A DNA stretch of 5,953 nt from Clostridia bacterium. Lineage in GTDB: Bacteria > Bacillota > Clostridia > SK-Y3 > JACMMQ01. Both the position numbers and the translations under genes were made by a program. The DNA is taken from the NCBI GenBank assembly GCA_014378955.1, contig JACMMQ010000204.1:1-5953 (forward strand), given 5' to 3'. Shown here piece by piece: positions 1-4,774 of this stretch (within the stretch, counting starts at the first letter, position 1; each line of letters starts with the position of its first letter). A model generated the notes under the pieces. That model was not told the DNA's origin, did not search any database, and saw only the letters and a program-made list of their open reading frames with translations.

Positions 1-344
1 AAGCTGGCTGCGCCTTCGATATTCTGGCGAATTTCTTGTGGCGTCCAAACTGCAATTTCTGGGTAGAGCTCGATCACTCTTGCTAGTTGCGCGGCACACT
101 GGGTGTGTACTTCGCCGTATGCGGTAACGACTGGTTTTGCGAGCTCAAGCATTGCATCAATCTCGCTGACGATCACAGCACTATCAGCCGATCCATCCTC
201 CAAACTAACGACAATCGCTTGTCCCTTGGCCAGGAAATCGCCGATTTCTTGAGTTGGCGCATCGGCGCGCGCGATAGAGGAAATCGCAGCTGCAGCGAAT
301 GTTAGTGTCCAAAGTACGCGGGGAGAAACAGATCTACAGTTCAT
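1..344 (-). CDS. Exported protein of unknown function, N-terminal 114 residues (runs off left edge)
   Basis: This frame is open from an ATG at 344-342 to the window edge. It is preceded by AAGGAG (complement of 350-355) five bases upstream, which fixes the start. The N-terminus is a clear Sec signal peptide: basic n-region (MNCRSVSPR), hydrophobic core (VLWTLTFAAAAISSIA) and an AxA cleavage site (ARA|DAP) near residue 27. The mature part begins DAPTQEIGDFLAKGQ and continues as a mostly helical, mildly acidic stretch with one cysteine and the phrase ELYPEIAVWTPQEIR. I do not recognise the family. The short alanine-rich core and AxA site resemble periplasmic proteins of Gram-negative bacteria, unlike the long lysine-initiated signal peptide of the protein at 2145. 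A hand count gives about 52% G+C, against about 46% in the first lines of the neighbouring hydrolase, a mild difference. Together with the broken neighbour this suggests DNA of different origin. Confidence 0.7.
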   Translation of the reverse strand, partial: MNCRSVSPRVLWTLTFAAAAISSIARADAPTQEIGDFLAKGQAIVVSLEDGSADSAVIVSEIDAMLELAKPVVTAYGEVHTQCAAQLARVIELYPEIAVWTPQEIRQNIEGAAS

Positions 345-805
345 GGGAACTCCTTGTAAAAAAATGTGAGACACAGACAGGTAAGCTACCCATTTTGATC
401 CATACGGGCGACGTCAACGAAACGTACTCATCGCCATTTCGCTTGGCAAATGTGCTCAATTGGTTTCCAAATTTGACAGTAATTGCCGCACATTTGGGCG
501 GATATTCAAAATGGGAGGAAGCGGCGGAATTTTTGCACGGCAAGCATCTTTACATTGACACGTCCAGTTCCATTGCCTATTTAGGGGCGGAAAAAGCCAC
601 CAAAATCATCCGTGCACACGGCGTGGACAAGGTGCTTTTTGGCACGGATTATCCAAAGGTGCGACACAAGGAGGAGCTTGCACTGTTTTTGTCGCTGCCA
701 TTGACCGAGGACGAACGAAGGAAGATTTTGTACGACAATGCATTCAAGCTACTAAACGGCTATAATACGTTGGGGCATCATGCTCACAATGAAAACACCC
801 AGTAA
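299..805 (+). CDS. Metal-dependent amidohydrolase (amidohydrolase family 2), N-terminus missing
   Basis: The protein matches the C-terminal two-thirds of the TIM-barrel amidohydrolase-2 family (ACMSD/uronate isomerase-like metal-dependent hydrolases). Numbered from the ATG at 299, visible motifs are LPILIHTGD with His35, VIAAHLGG with His65 and VLFGTDYP with Asp117; in this family these supply two metal-site histidines and the catalytic aspartate. The end (LPLTEDERRKILYDNAFKLL) is the usual family C-terminus, followed by about 15 extra residues. The first barrel strand with the HxH metal ligands, and everything before about residue 16, is absent. Residues 1-15 are encoded antisense to the neighbouring signal-peptide gene and an in-frame TAG lies at 275, so the ATG at 299 is unlikely to be the native start. 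Family homology begins around base 348. Family members are usually about 270-300 residues; this has 168. As it stands it should be inactive. The substrate cannot be told. Confidence 0.75.
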   Translation: MLVSKVRGEKQIYSSWELLVKKCETQTGKLPILIHTGDVNETYSSPFRLANVLNWFPNLTVIAAHLGGYSKWEEAAEFLHGKHLYIDTSSSIAYLGAEKATKIIRAHGVDKVLFGTDYPKVRHKEELALFLSLPLTEDERRKILYDNAFKLLNGYNTLGHHAHNENTQ

Positions 806-1651
806 AATAATCAGCCCTCCAATGCATTGCATAAGCGTGATGGATTCGTGCAAAAAAATCACGCTACTGATGGCACCCACAGCAGGCACCAAATTGAGGT
901 ACATAATGCTTATATTTAGCCCCAAGTGGTCAAGCGCATATACATATAAAAAATAACAAAGCGCCGAACAAATTAACGCTAAAAATAGCACGTTGCCCCA
1001 TGCGACAAGCGAAATGGTTGGTATGGAGGACGTTTCAAAAAACACAAACGGTATGGTGAAAATCGTGCCGAATAAGTTTTGGTAGGCGGATACGAACAGC
1101 CCTGTATAATGTGTAAGTAACGGCTTGCTCAAAAAATTATAAATCACCCACGAAAAGCAAGCACCGAGCATGAGCAGGTTGCCCCGAAAGACCTGACCGC
1201 CAGAAGCTAGATGTTGGTTGGATGCTACCACGAAATAGGCACCGAGCACCGATAGGCACATCGCAACGGCTTGCACCCAGCCAATACGTGCACGCCAAAA
1301 AATCATTTCAAGCGGAATGGATATGATGGGGGTGAGCGCAAGGATGAGCGACGCATTGGTGACAGTGGTGAGCGCAACGCCTGTATTTTCAAGGTAAAAA
1401 TAAATGGTTATGCCAAAAAAACCAGACAGCATGAAGCTACCGATATCTTTTACATGAAACCGCTCAGTTCGGTGATTTTGATGTGCAAAAAATAGCAGGA
1501 TGGGCGTTGCAATAAAAAAACGCAGCAGCGCAAGGGTCATGGGTTGGATTTCCTTTAACGCAACTTTGATGCTAATAAACGAAACACCCCACATGATAAC
1601 CGTGAAGATGAGCGCAATGGTTGCAAGTAATTTGATTTTTTTTTCGGTCAT
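752..1651 (-). CDS. EamA/DMT-superfamily membrane transporter
   Basis: A 299-residue integral membrane protein with about ten hydrophobic segments in two tandem EamA halves (roughly residues 10-140 and 157-293), the standard size and layout for drug/metabolite transporters (RhaT/YdcZ/PecM-like). Typical features include the early MWGVSFISIK segment (Trp21-Gly22), LALLRFFIATP in the second helix, and a second half that repeats the plan with LGACFSWVIYNFLSKPLL and ending GGLIILLGVFIVS. The ATG at 1651 is preceded by GGAGGG (complement of about 1655-1660), supporting this start. Substrates in this family range from amino acids and purines to toxins and cannot be inferred here. The last 54 bases overlap the convergent hydrolase. 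No clear -35/-10 pair was seen upstream; a TATACT on this strand (complement of 1685-1690) lies within a repeat-like fragment. Confidence 0.9.
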   Translation of the reverse strand: MTEKKIKLLATIALIFTVIMWGVSFISIKVALKEIQPMTLALLRFFIATPILLFFAHQNHRTERFHVKDIGSFMLSGFFGITIYFYLENTGVALTTVTNASLILALTPIISIPLEMIFWRARIGWVQAVAMCLSVLGAYFVVASNQHLASGGQVFRGNLLMLGACFSWVIYNFLSKPLLTHYTGLFVSAYQNLFGTIFTIPFVFFETSSIPTISLVAWGNVLFLALICSALCYFLYVYALDHLGLNISIMYLNLVPAVGAISSVIFLHESITLMQCIGGLIILLGVFIVSMMPQRIIAV

Positions 1652-1670
1652 AAGCCCTCCGATTAAACCA

Positions 1671-1690
1671 TAGATTTTATGATTAGTATA
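1671..1690. repeat. Possible solo end of the 106-bp palindromic element
   Basis: The ten bases GATTAGTATA at 1681-1690 are identical to the right end of the repeat copy at 3459-3564. They are preceded by TAGATTTTAT, which resembles the ATGATTTTA found inside the ends of the other copies, but with about four bases missing between the two blocks. The D-2-hydroxyacid dehydrogenase remnant starts directly to its right. It could be what is left after insertion and loss of an element. A short match in AT-rich DNA can also arise by chance. Confidence 0.3.
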
Positions 1691-1875
1691 AGAATTTAAA
1701 GGCTACATTTGGCTGTCGTGTGATTTATCATTCCACACCTGGACAAAATCAATGCACATTGTATGAAAATGTTTCCTTGAAAGCGTTATTAGAGCAAAGT
1801 GGTACACTCGCTATCCATGCACCAATGAATGAAAAGTACAGCGGTTTTAGTGAATGTCGGATGTGGATGCTTTAA
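1687..1875 (+). pseudogene. Remnant of a D-2-hydroxyacid dehydrogenase (NAD-binding domain fragment)
   Basis: Reading plus-strand codons from 1687 gives about 62 residues up to a TAA at 1873-1875, with no start codon or ribosome site that makes sense. The middle reads FGCRVIYHSTPG, then YENVSLKALLEQSGTLAIH and APMNEKYSGF. This follows the Rossmann-fold part of D-isomer-specific 2-hydroxyacid dehydrogenases (glycerate/phosphoglycerate dehydrogenase-like): the strand after the GxGxxG helix (FGmkViaYsrt), then a short loop and the xxVSLEELLkqSDvlSIHaPLnekT segment. The upstream GxGxxG motif, the downstream catalytic Arg/Glu/His residues and the whole lid domain are absent, so it cannot be functional. 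The frame decays after the SGF triplet. It sits between the DMT transporter and the secreted-protein gene and is bounded on the left by a repeat-end-like sequence. The identification rests on pattern recognition of a short segment. Confidence 0.6.
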
Positions 1876-1920
1876 CATTCGGGGTTTCTATTTTTGCGAA
1901 AAACCTTAAAAATGACAAAT

Positions 1921-1972
1921 AATCAGGCATTTTTTACATGCATGTAGATATTGGCTGATTTTACTGTATAAT
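1921..1972 (+). promoter_or_regulatory. Candidate promoter region with nested inverted repeats upstream of the secreted-protein gene
   Basis: TATAAT at 1967-1972 is a perfect -10 hexamer, but no good -35 lies 16-18 bases upstream (GTAGAT at 1944-1949). The region just before it contains AATCAG (1921-1926) and CTGATT (1955-1960) as arms of an inverted repeat, enclosing the perfect 12-base palindrome TACATGCATGTA at 1935-1946. The palindrome overlaps where the -35 would be, so a dimeric regulator compensating for the weak -35 is conceivable. The arms could instead be a terminator-like stem for older upstream sequence. Transcription from here would give a leader of about 165 bases before the gene at 2145. 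No gene is seen in 1876-2144. Confidence 0.35.
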
Positions 1973-2144
1973 GAAGGCAAGTACTGTATTGGTAAAATTG
2001 AAACGTGGCAAGTGAACCAGTATGGCTAAGACAAGCATTGCACAAACAAATTCAATAATTTTGGTGAAGCTGTTAAGAAATGAATGAGAAATACCGATAT
2101 CATAAACACAAGGAAGTATTTAGTAAAATTTAGGAGGAATTCAT

Positions 2145-3440
2145 ATGAAAAAGTTTGTGAAATTAGCAATTTTTGTGATGCAATTGGTGGGCTTGCTTGC
2201 ACTTATTACAATGTCTGTCAGTGCGTCCACGGCGGCAACCTCAGCATCTATTGCGGTGACGGTTGTGCAGGATGACGGCAAAACACCGATATCTACATTT
2301 TCAAGCGGCTCTATTGCTGTGGTGAATTCAGCGGGCGAGACGCTTGACCAGAGCTTGGATTATTTGATTTCTTCGTCAGGCAATGTCTACACGGTTTCAA
2401 TGCTGCCATATGCGGATACCTATCACATCACCTTTTCTAAATTCAAGCAATCCGCAACAATTGTGGTGGCTGCGACACTCAGTGCTAGGGCTAAGACGGC
2501 TAAGCTAGTATGGAGTAGCAGCGACCTCTATACAGTTGCAAAATCTGGCGTGATTGCAGGCACTGCCGTGGACGCTGCGGGCGCTATTTTAGCAGGTGCT
2601 ACAGTGAAGGCATTTAACAACAAGGATGTATACTATACAACAACCTCTGCGGCGGTGACGGGGGCTTACAAGCTTTTTGTGCCAGCTGGCACGTACTCGT
2701 TGGTGGTTGTTGGCAAGGATGACACAACTAACGATTACGCAAATGCGAGCAAGTCCATAAAGGTAACCGCTGGACAGGCGGCAGGTCCGATGGTTGATTT
2801 GAGCGCACAAAAGCCGTGGTCAGAAATGCCGTACACAGCGCATTTAGGGCAGGAGGGCTTGACCTATAATGATGTCACCAAGACAATATCAGGTACAGCC
2901 TACAAGGGCACAACCGTTACACTTTACAAGGAGGGGGATCCTCAAGTAGACCCAATCGTATATACATGTCTTGGCACGCAAAAGATAACAACCAAAGGCA
3001 CAGATACAATCGGTACGTTTAAATTTACAGTAGCGAACTATCAAGCGACAAACGATTATGTGGTCAGAGTGACCGACACAATTTTTAATACCTATAACGA
3101 CAGCACCTTATACGTTGCGCCCCCTACACTTGATGGTGAATACACATTCGTAGTGGGTGGTGGCTCGGTAGCTGGCTCAGCACAGTTCGCAACCATTGGC
3201 GTAGCAGCCCCGGGTAAACGATTGGCATATGTTGTAAGCGATAAGAGTGCACTGATGGTGAAGGTGGGCGACGCTTTAACGCAAAGCAGTCCTGACTTGC
3301 TTCTAGCAACCACGAACATTACGGGTTTAACTGCAACCTCAAAAAGGTATATTCACGTATACGAAATAGAATCCTCAGGCAGTGTTGTTTCTAGGGGTAA
3401 AATCTTTTCGTTAACCTCAGCACAGATAAAGCAGCAATAG
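2145..3440 (+). CDS. Secreted protein with carboxypeptidase-regulatory-like and Ig-like domains
   Basis: A 431-residue protein starting at an ATG seven bases after AGGAGG (2132-2137). Residues 1-27 form a Gram-positive signal peptide (MKKFVKLAIF, then a long hydrophobic core and SVSA|S). The mature chain is rich in Thr, Ser, Ala, Val and Gly, almost free of cysteine, and predicted to be nearly all beta. Residues about 134-192 (SGVIAGTAVDAAGAILAGAT through VPAGTYSLVVVGKD) match the carboxypeptidase-regulatory-like fold: G-x-V-x-D-x-x-G start, an A-T-V-x-A strand and the P-A-G-x-Y-x-L closing motif. Residues about 238-325 look like a second Ig-like sandwich (ISGTAYKGTTVTLYKEG through TNDYVVRVTDT). 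The N-terminal ~100 and C-terminal ~100 residues are unassigned. No LPXTG, SLH, dockerin or choline-binding anchor is visible. It may be a free exoprotein, an adhesin-like matrix protein or a substrate-binding accessory; no catalytic residues are apparent. It appears to be transcribed alone. Confidence 0.8.
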   Translation: MKKFVKLAIFVMQLVGLLALITMSVSASTAATSASIAVTVVQDDGKTPISTFSSGSIAVVNSAGETLDQSLDYLISSSGNVYTVSMLPYADTYHITFSKFKQSATIVVAATLSARAKTAKLVWSSSDLYTVAKSGVIAGTAVDAAGAILAGATVKAFNNKDVYYTTTSAAVTGAYKLFVPAGTYSLVVVGKDDTTNDYANASKSIKVTAGQAAGPMVDLSAQKPWSEMPYTAHLGQEGLTYNDVTKTISGTAYKGTTVTLYKEGDPQVDPIVYTCLGTQKITTKGTDTIGTFKFTVANYQATNDYVVRVTDTIFNTYNDSTLYVAPPTLDGEYTFVVGGGSVAGSAQFATIGVAAPGKRLAYVVSDKSALMVKVGDALTQSSPDLLLATTNITGLTATSKRYIHVYEIESSGSVVSRGKIFSLTSAQIKQQ

Positions 3441-3458
3441 CACTGGCGAGCGGTAATA

Positions 3459-3564
3459 ATACTAATCTTGATTAAAATCATAACCATCTGTCGGTCGGTG
3501 TTTCAAAACGCTTACTCACGTTTTGCCCATCTCTGCTGGTTATGTTTTAATCTAAGATTAGTAT
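3459..3564 (+). repeat. 106-bp palindromic MITE-like element, copy 1
   Basis: Begins ATACTAATCTT and ends AAGATTAGTAT, with imperfect terminal inverted repeats of about 28 bases (outer arms 3459-3486 and 3537-3564, one bulge on each side). An inner stem CAAAACG (3504-3510) pairs with CGTTTTG (3519-3525) around an 8-base loop. It is 90/106 identical to the inverted copy at 3966-4071 and 91/95 identical to the truncated copy at 5859. It has no coding capacity. It lies 18 bases after the stop of the secreted-protein gene and separates that gene from the terminator at 3684. No clear target-site duplication can be assigned because the ends and flanks are all AT-rich. Confidence 0.9.
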
Positions 3565-3634
3565 AACATGTGGTTAAGGTGAATATTGAACAAATATCAA
3601 CAATTTAAGCGAATTATATACATATCTACTGTAG

Positions 3635-3655
3635 GGGCGGGCTTTATGTCCGCCC
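3635..3655. repeat. GC-rich hairpin (GGGCGGGC / GTCCGCCC)
   Basis: GGGCGGGC at 3635-3642 pairs with GTCCGCCC at 3648-3655 (eight pairs including one G-U) around a five-base loop in otherwise AT-rich sequence. There is no T-run directly after it, so it is not a typical intrinsic terminator. From memory, similar GTAGGGGCGGG...CCGCCC hairpins recur between genes in Clostridia, so this is probably a small dispersed repeat. Confidence 0.5.
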
Positions 3656-3683
3656 AAATTTAATACATTTGGACATGGAAAAA

Positions 3684-3727
3684 CAGCAATCCTGCCCCTT
3701 TGCGCGGGGTGGGGTTGCTGCTTTTTT
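3684..3727 (+). terminator. Strong intrinsic terminator, probably bidirectional
   Basis: A 15-base arm (3684-3698, starting CAGCAATCC) pairs end to end with 3706-3720 (ending GGGTTGCTG) allowing a few G-U pairs, with a 7-base loop and six Ts at 3722-3727. On the minus strand the same stem is followed by TGTTTTT (complement of 3679-3685), so it can also stop transcription from the right. It probably ends the secreted-protein transcript, which must first cross repeat copy 1, and backs up the terminator of the cysteine-rich gene. Confidence 0.9.
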
Positions 3728-3742
3728 AGGCGTAAACGTAAA

Positions 3743-3770
3743 ATAAGCCGTAACAATCGCTACGGCTTAT
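3743..3770 (-). terminator. Intrinsic terminator of the cysteine-rich gene
   Basis: ATAAGCCGTA (3743-3752) and TACGGCTTAT (3761-3770) form a perfect ten-base inverted repeat with an 8-base loop. On the minus strand it is followed by a short T-rich run. The stem contains the last codons and the stop codon (complement of 3760-3762) of the small gene, so coding sequence and terminator overlap. Confidence 0.7.
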
Positions 3771-3930
3771 CGGTTTCTAAAATGATTTTATCAATTTGAA
3801 TGGTTTCATAAGCCTTGCTAAAATCAAGGCACTTTTCACAGTTGTCACAATGCTTTTGGGGGTCAAGCGAACAGGTGTCGCAATCGCCACAGTCGTCACA
3901 TGCCTTCAAATCGTCTATTTCACAGCGCAT
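3760..3930 (-). CDS. Small cysteine-rich protein (56 residues, possible metal or Fe-S binding)
   Basis: A short gene with ATG at 3930-3928 and TAG at 3762-3760. It begins MRCEIDDLKACDDCGDCDTC, continues SLDPQKHCDNCEKCLDFSKA and ends YETIQIDKIILETDKP. Eight cysteines lie at residues 3, 11, 14, 17, 20, 28, 31 and 34, in CxxCxxCxxC and CxxCxxC runs surrounded by Asp and Glu. Such spacing suits zinc, another thiophilic metal or an Fe-S cluster, but no classical ferredoxin CxxCxxCxxxCP motif is present. The C-terminal 20 residues look like a beta strand plus acidic tail. I recall similar uncharacterised small proteins in Clostridia but cannot name the family. AGGTGG (complement of 3941-3946) lies 10 bases upstream; an earlier ATG at 3934 is out of frame and stops after four codons. 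The regular cysteine pattern and a terminator right at the stop argue that it is real. It lies between two inverted copies of the 106-bp repeat. Confidence 0.75.
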   Translation of the reverse strand: MRCEIDDLKACDDCGDCDTCSLDPQKHCDNCEKCLDFSKAYETIQIDKIILETDKP

Positions 3931-3962
3931 CCATTTTCACCACCTATGGTAAATCATATACC

Positions 3963-3968
3963 ATTATA
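3963..3968 (-). promoter_or_regulatory. Possible -10 box at the edge of repeat copy 2 for the cysteine-rich gene
   Basis: On the minus strand the outer end of the repeat plus its flank reads AGTATAATGG, giving a perfect TATAAT (complement of 3963-3968) 33 bases before the ATG. No recognisable -35 is found 17 bases upstream inside the repeat (TCTATG). If used, the element would supply part of the promoter. Confidence 0.3.
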
Positions 3969-4071
3969 CTAATCTCAGATTAAAACATAGACAGCAGAGG
4001 GAGGCGAAACGCGAGTCAGCGTTTCAAAATACTGACCGATAGATGGCTATGATTTTAATCGAGATTAGTAT
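3966..4071 (-). repeat. 106-bp palindromic MITE-like element, copy 2 (inverted)
   Basis: Same length and ends as copy 1 but in opposite orientation. Read on the minus strand it differs from copy 1 at 16 of 106 positions. The inner stem here is GAAACGC (4006-4012) with GCGTTTC (4019-4025) around GAGTCA. Several differences from copy 1 come in pairs that keep base pairing. Its left end lies 36 bases upstream of the cysteine-rich start codon; its right end is 30 bases past the stop of the YneA-like gene, for which no separate terminator is seen. The right flank repeats TTAGTAT in a short tandem. Confidence 0.9.
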
Positions 4072-4101
4072 TAGTATAGCATAAGCTTTACGCATTTTCA
4101 A

Positions 4102-4398
4102 TTACATTTGCGGAATTTTTAGCGTTTGCCCTGCGTGAATAATGGGACTGTCGAGTTGATTAGCCTGCATAATTTCATGTACAAGCCTACGTACATCCTT
4201 GCCTGTCTCATTATAGGTTTGGGCGATCGACCAAAGGGTGTCTCCTGAACGGATTTCCACCCGTATAAGGCTGGTTTTGGATTGGCCACTTGCTAATGGG
4301 AGTACGATGCTGGTCATGAGTGACAGCACGCACAAACAAGTTACCACAAAAAGTATAAAACGTGCAGGGTTTAAAATGACTATTTTTTTTGAATGCAT
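4102..4398 (-). CDS. yneA: YneA-like SOS-induced cell division inhibitor (membrane segment plus LysM domain)
   Basis: A 98-residue protein from the ATG at 4398, chosen because AAGGAGG (complement of about 4407-4413) lies eight bases upstream; the in-frame ATG at 4446 would add 16 residues running through that ribosome site. Residues about 14-36 are one hydrophobic membrane or export segment (FILFVVTCLCVLSLM). Residues about 46-96 are a LysM domain (VEIRSGDTLWSIAQTYNE through SPIIHAGQTLKIP). This length and order match YneA of Bacillus and its clostridial relatives, extracellular membrane-anchored proteins that delay septation during the SOS response. The promoter upstream carries two LexA boxes, which strongly supports the assignment. 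In Bacillus yneA lies beside and divergent from lexA; here the divergent neighbour is a riboflavin transporter unit instead. The symbol rests on architecture and regulation, so orthology is likely but unproven. Confidence 0.8.
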   Translation of the reverse strand: MHSKKIVILNPARFILFVVTCLCVLSLMTSIVLPLASGQSKTSLIRVEIRSGDTLWSIAQTYNETGKDVRRLVHEIMQANQLDSPIIHAGQTLKIPQM

Positions 4399-4460
4399 TT
4401 GAAATTCCTCCTTAGTAGTTCGTAATAGGACATGTATATGACACAACGCTTGTATTTATG

Positions 4461-4508
4461 CAACGAACCTTTGTTCTGTAATTATCATATCAGAACAAAG
4501 GTTCGTTG
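4461..4508 (-). promoter_or_regulatory. Two LexA (SOS) boxes in a perfect 18-base inverted repeat
   Basis: CGAACCTTTGTTCTG at 4464-4478 fits the Gram-positive SOS box (CGAACRNRYGTTYC-like; core GAACnnnnGTTC at 4465-4476). The same sequence occurs inverted with core GAACAAAGGTTC at 4493-4504. The full arms CAACGAACCTTTGTTCTG (4461-4478) and 4491-4508 are exact reverse complements with a 12-base AT-rich spacer. One box lies between -35 and -10 of the minus-strand promoter, the other just downstream of the -10, so LexA at either site would block RNA polymerase. Confidence 0.9.
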
Positions 4509-4512
4509 TCAA
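4484..4512 (-). promoter_or_regulatory. Sigma-A promoter of the YneA-like gene
   Basis: On the minus strand TTGACA (complement of 4507-4512) and TATGAT (complement of 4484-4489) are separated by exactly 17 bases. Transcription would start near 4477, giving a leader of about 80 bases before the ATG at 4398. Confidence 0.85.
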
Positions 4513-4568
4513 TATATTTTTATAAAATAAACTATCTTTAAATTTTTACACAATGAGCCACCGAATTG

Positions 4569-4672
4569 TCATCCCGAGGGGCATATACGAGGGATCTTAG
4601 GTTCTCAACATATTATTAGGGTGAGGTGCAAAACAAAAAGACGAGATCCCTCATTGCATGCGCTCGGGATGA
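4569..4672. repeat. ~104-bp imperfect palindromic repeat element (TCATCCCGAG ends)
   Basis: TCATCCCGAG (4569-4578) is the reverse complement of CTCGGGATGA (4663-4672), and GAGGGATCT (4589-4597) of AGATCCCTC (4644-4652). The stretches between the arms partly pair around a shared GCAT, and the central loop is about 46 bases. No coding capacity. It is unrelated in sequence to the 106-bp element. From memory, CATCCCGAG...GAGGGATCT palindromes are dispersed intergenic repeats in several bacterial groups. It fills the gap between the LexA-controlled and FMN-controlled promoters. Confidence 0.8.
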
Positions 4673-4723
4673 AAGCCAGATAACAGCCTGTGTGAAAAAA
4701 ATAACAATTTACAAAAATAACTA

Positions 4724-4752
4724 TTGATTTTTTAGGAAAAGCGGTTTATAAT
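4724..4752 (+). promoter_or_regulatory. Sigma-A promoter of the FMN riboswitch/ribU unit
   Basis: TTGATT (4724-4729) and TATAAT (4747-4752) with a 17-base spacer. The start would fall near 4759, about 16 bases before the riboswitch P1 stem. Confidence 0.85.
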
Positions 4753-4774
4753 GGAACAAACAATTGAATAATAT

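Noticed and set aside
87..305. Plus-strand open frame of 72 residues
   Set aside because: Antisense to the signal-peptide gene at 1-344, which has a ribosome site and a sensible protein; this frame has neither.
1271..1495. Plus-strand open frame of 74 residues
   Set aside because: Lies wholly antisense to the DMT transporter, has low-complexity composition and no ribosome binding site.
2022..2087. 21-codon open frame (MAKTSIAQTNSIILVKLLRNE) in the leader of the secreted-protein gene
   Set aside because: No Shine-Dalgarno sequence and no recognisable regulatory or leader-peptide pattern; could be chance.
1976..2130. Possible c-di-GMP (GEMM) riboswitch in the leader of the secreted-protein gene
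   Set aside because: Fragments such as GGCAAG look vaguely similar, but the conserved blocks and paired stems are absent.
2084..2275. Plus-strand open frame of 63 residues overlapping the start of the secreted-protein gene
   Set aside because: Out of frame with a gene that has a perfect AGGAGG and signal peptide; no own ribosome site.
2589..2810. Minus-strand frame inside the secreted-protein gene (also 3092-3319 and 3124-3309)
   Set aside because: Shadows of the plus-strand coding sequence without start signals or recognisable protein features.
3574..3756. Minus-strand open frame of 60 residues
   Set aside because: It translates straight through the 3684-3727 terminator and the GC-rich hairpin; the composition reflects those structures.
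4509..4740. Search for a divergent lexA gene beside the SOS promoter
   Set aside because: Only a palindromic repeat and the ribU promoter are present; no coding frame of note.
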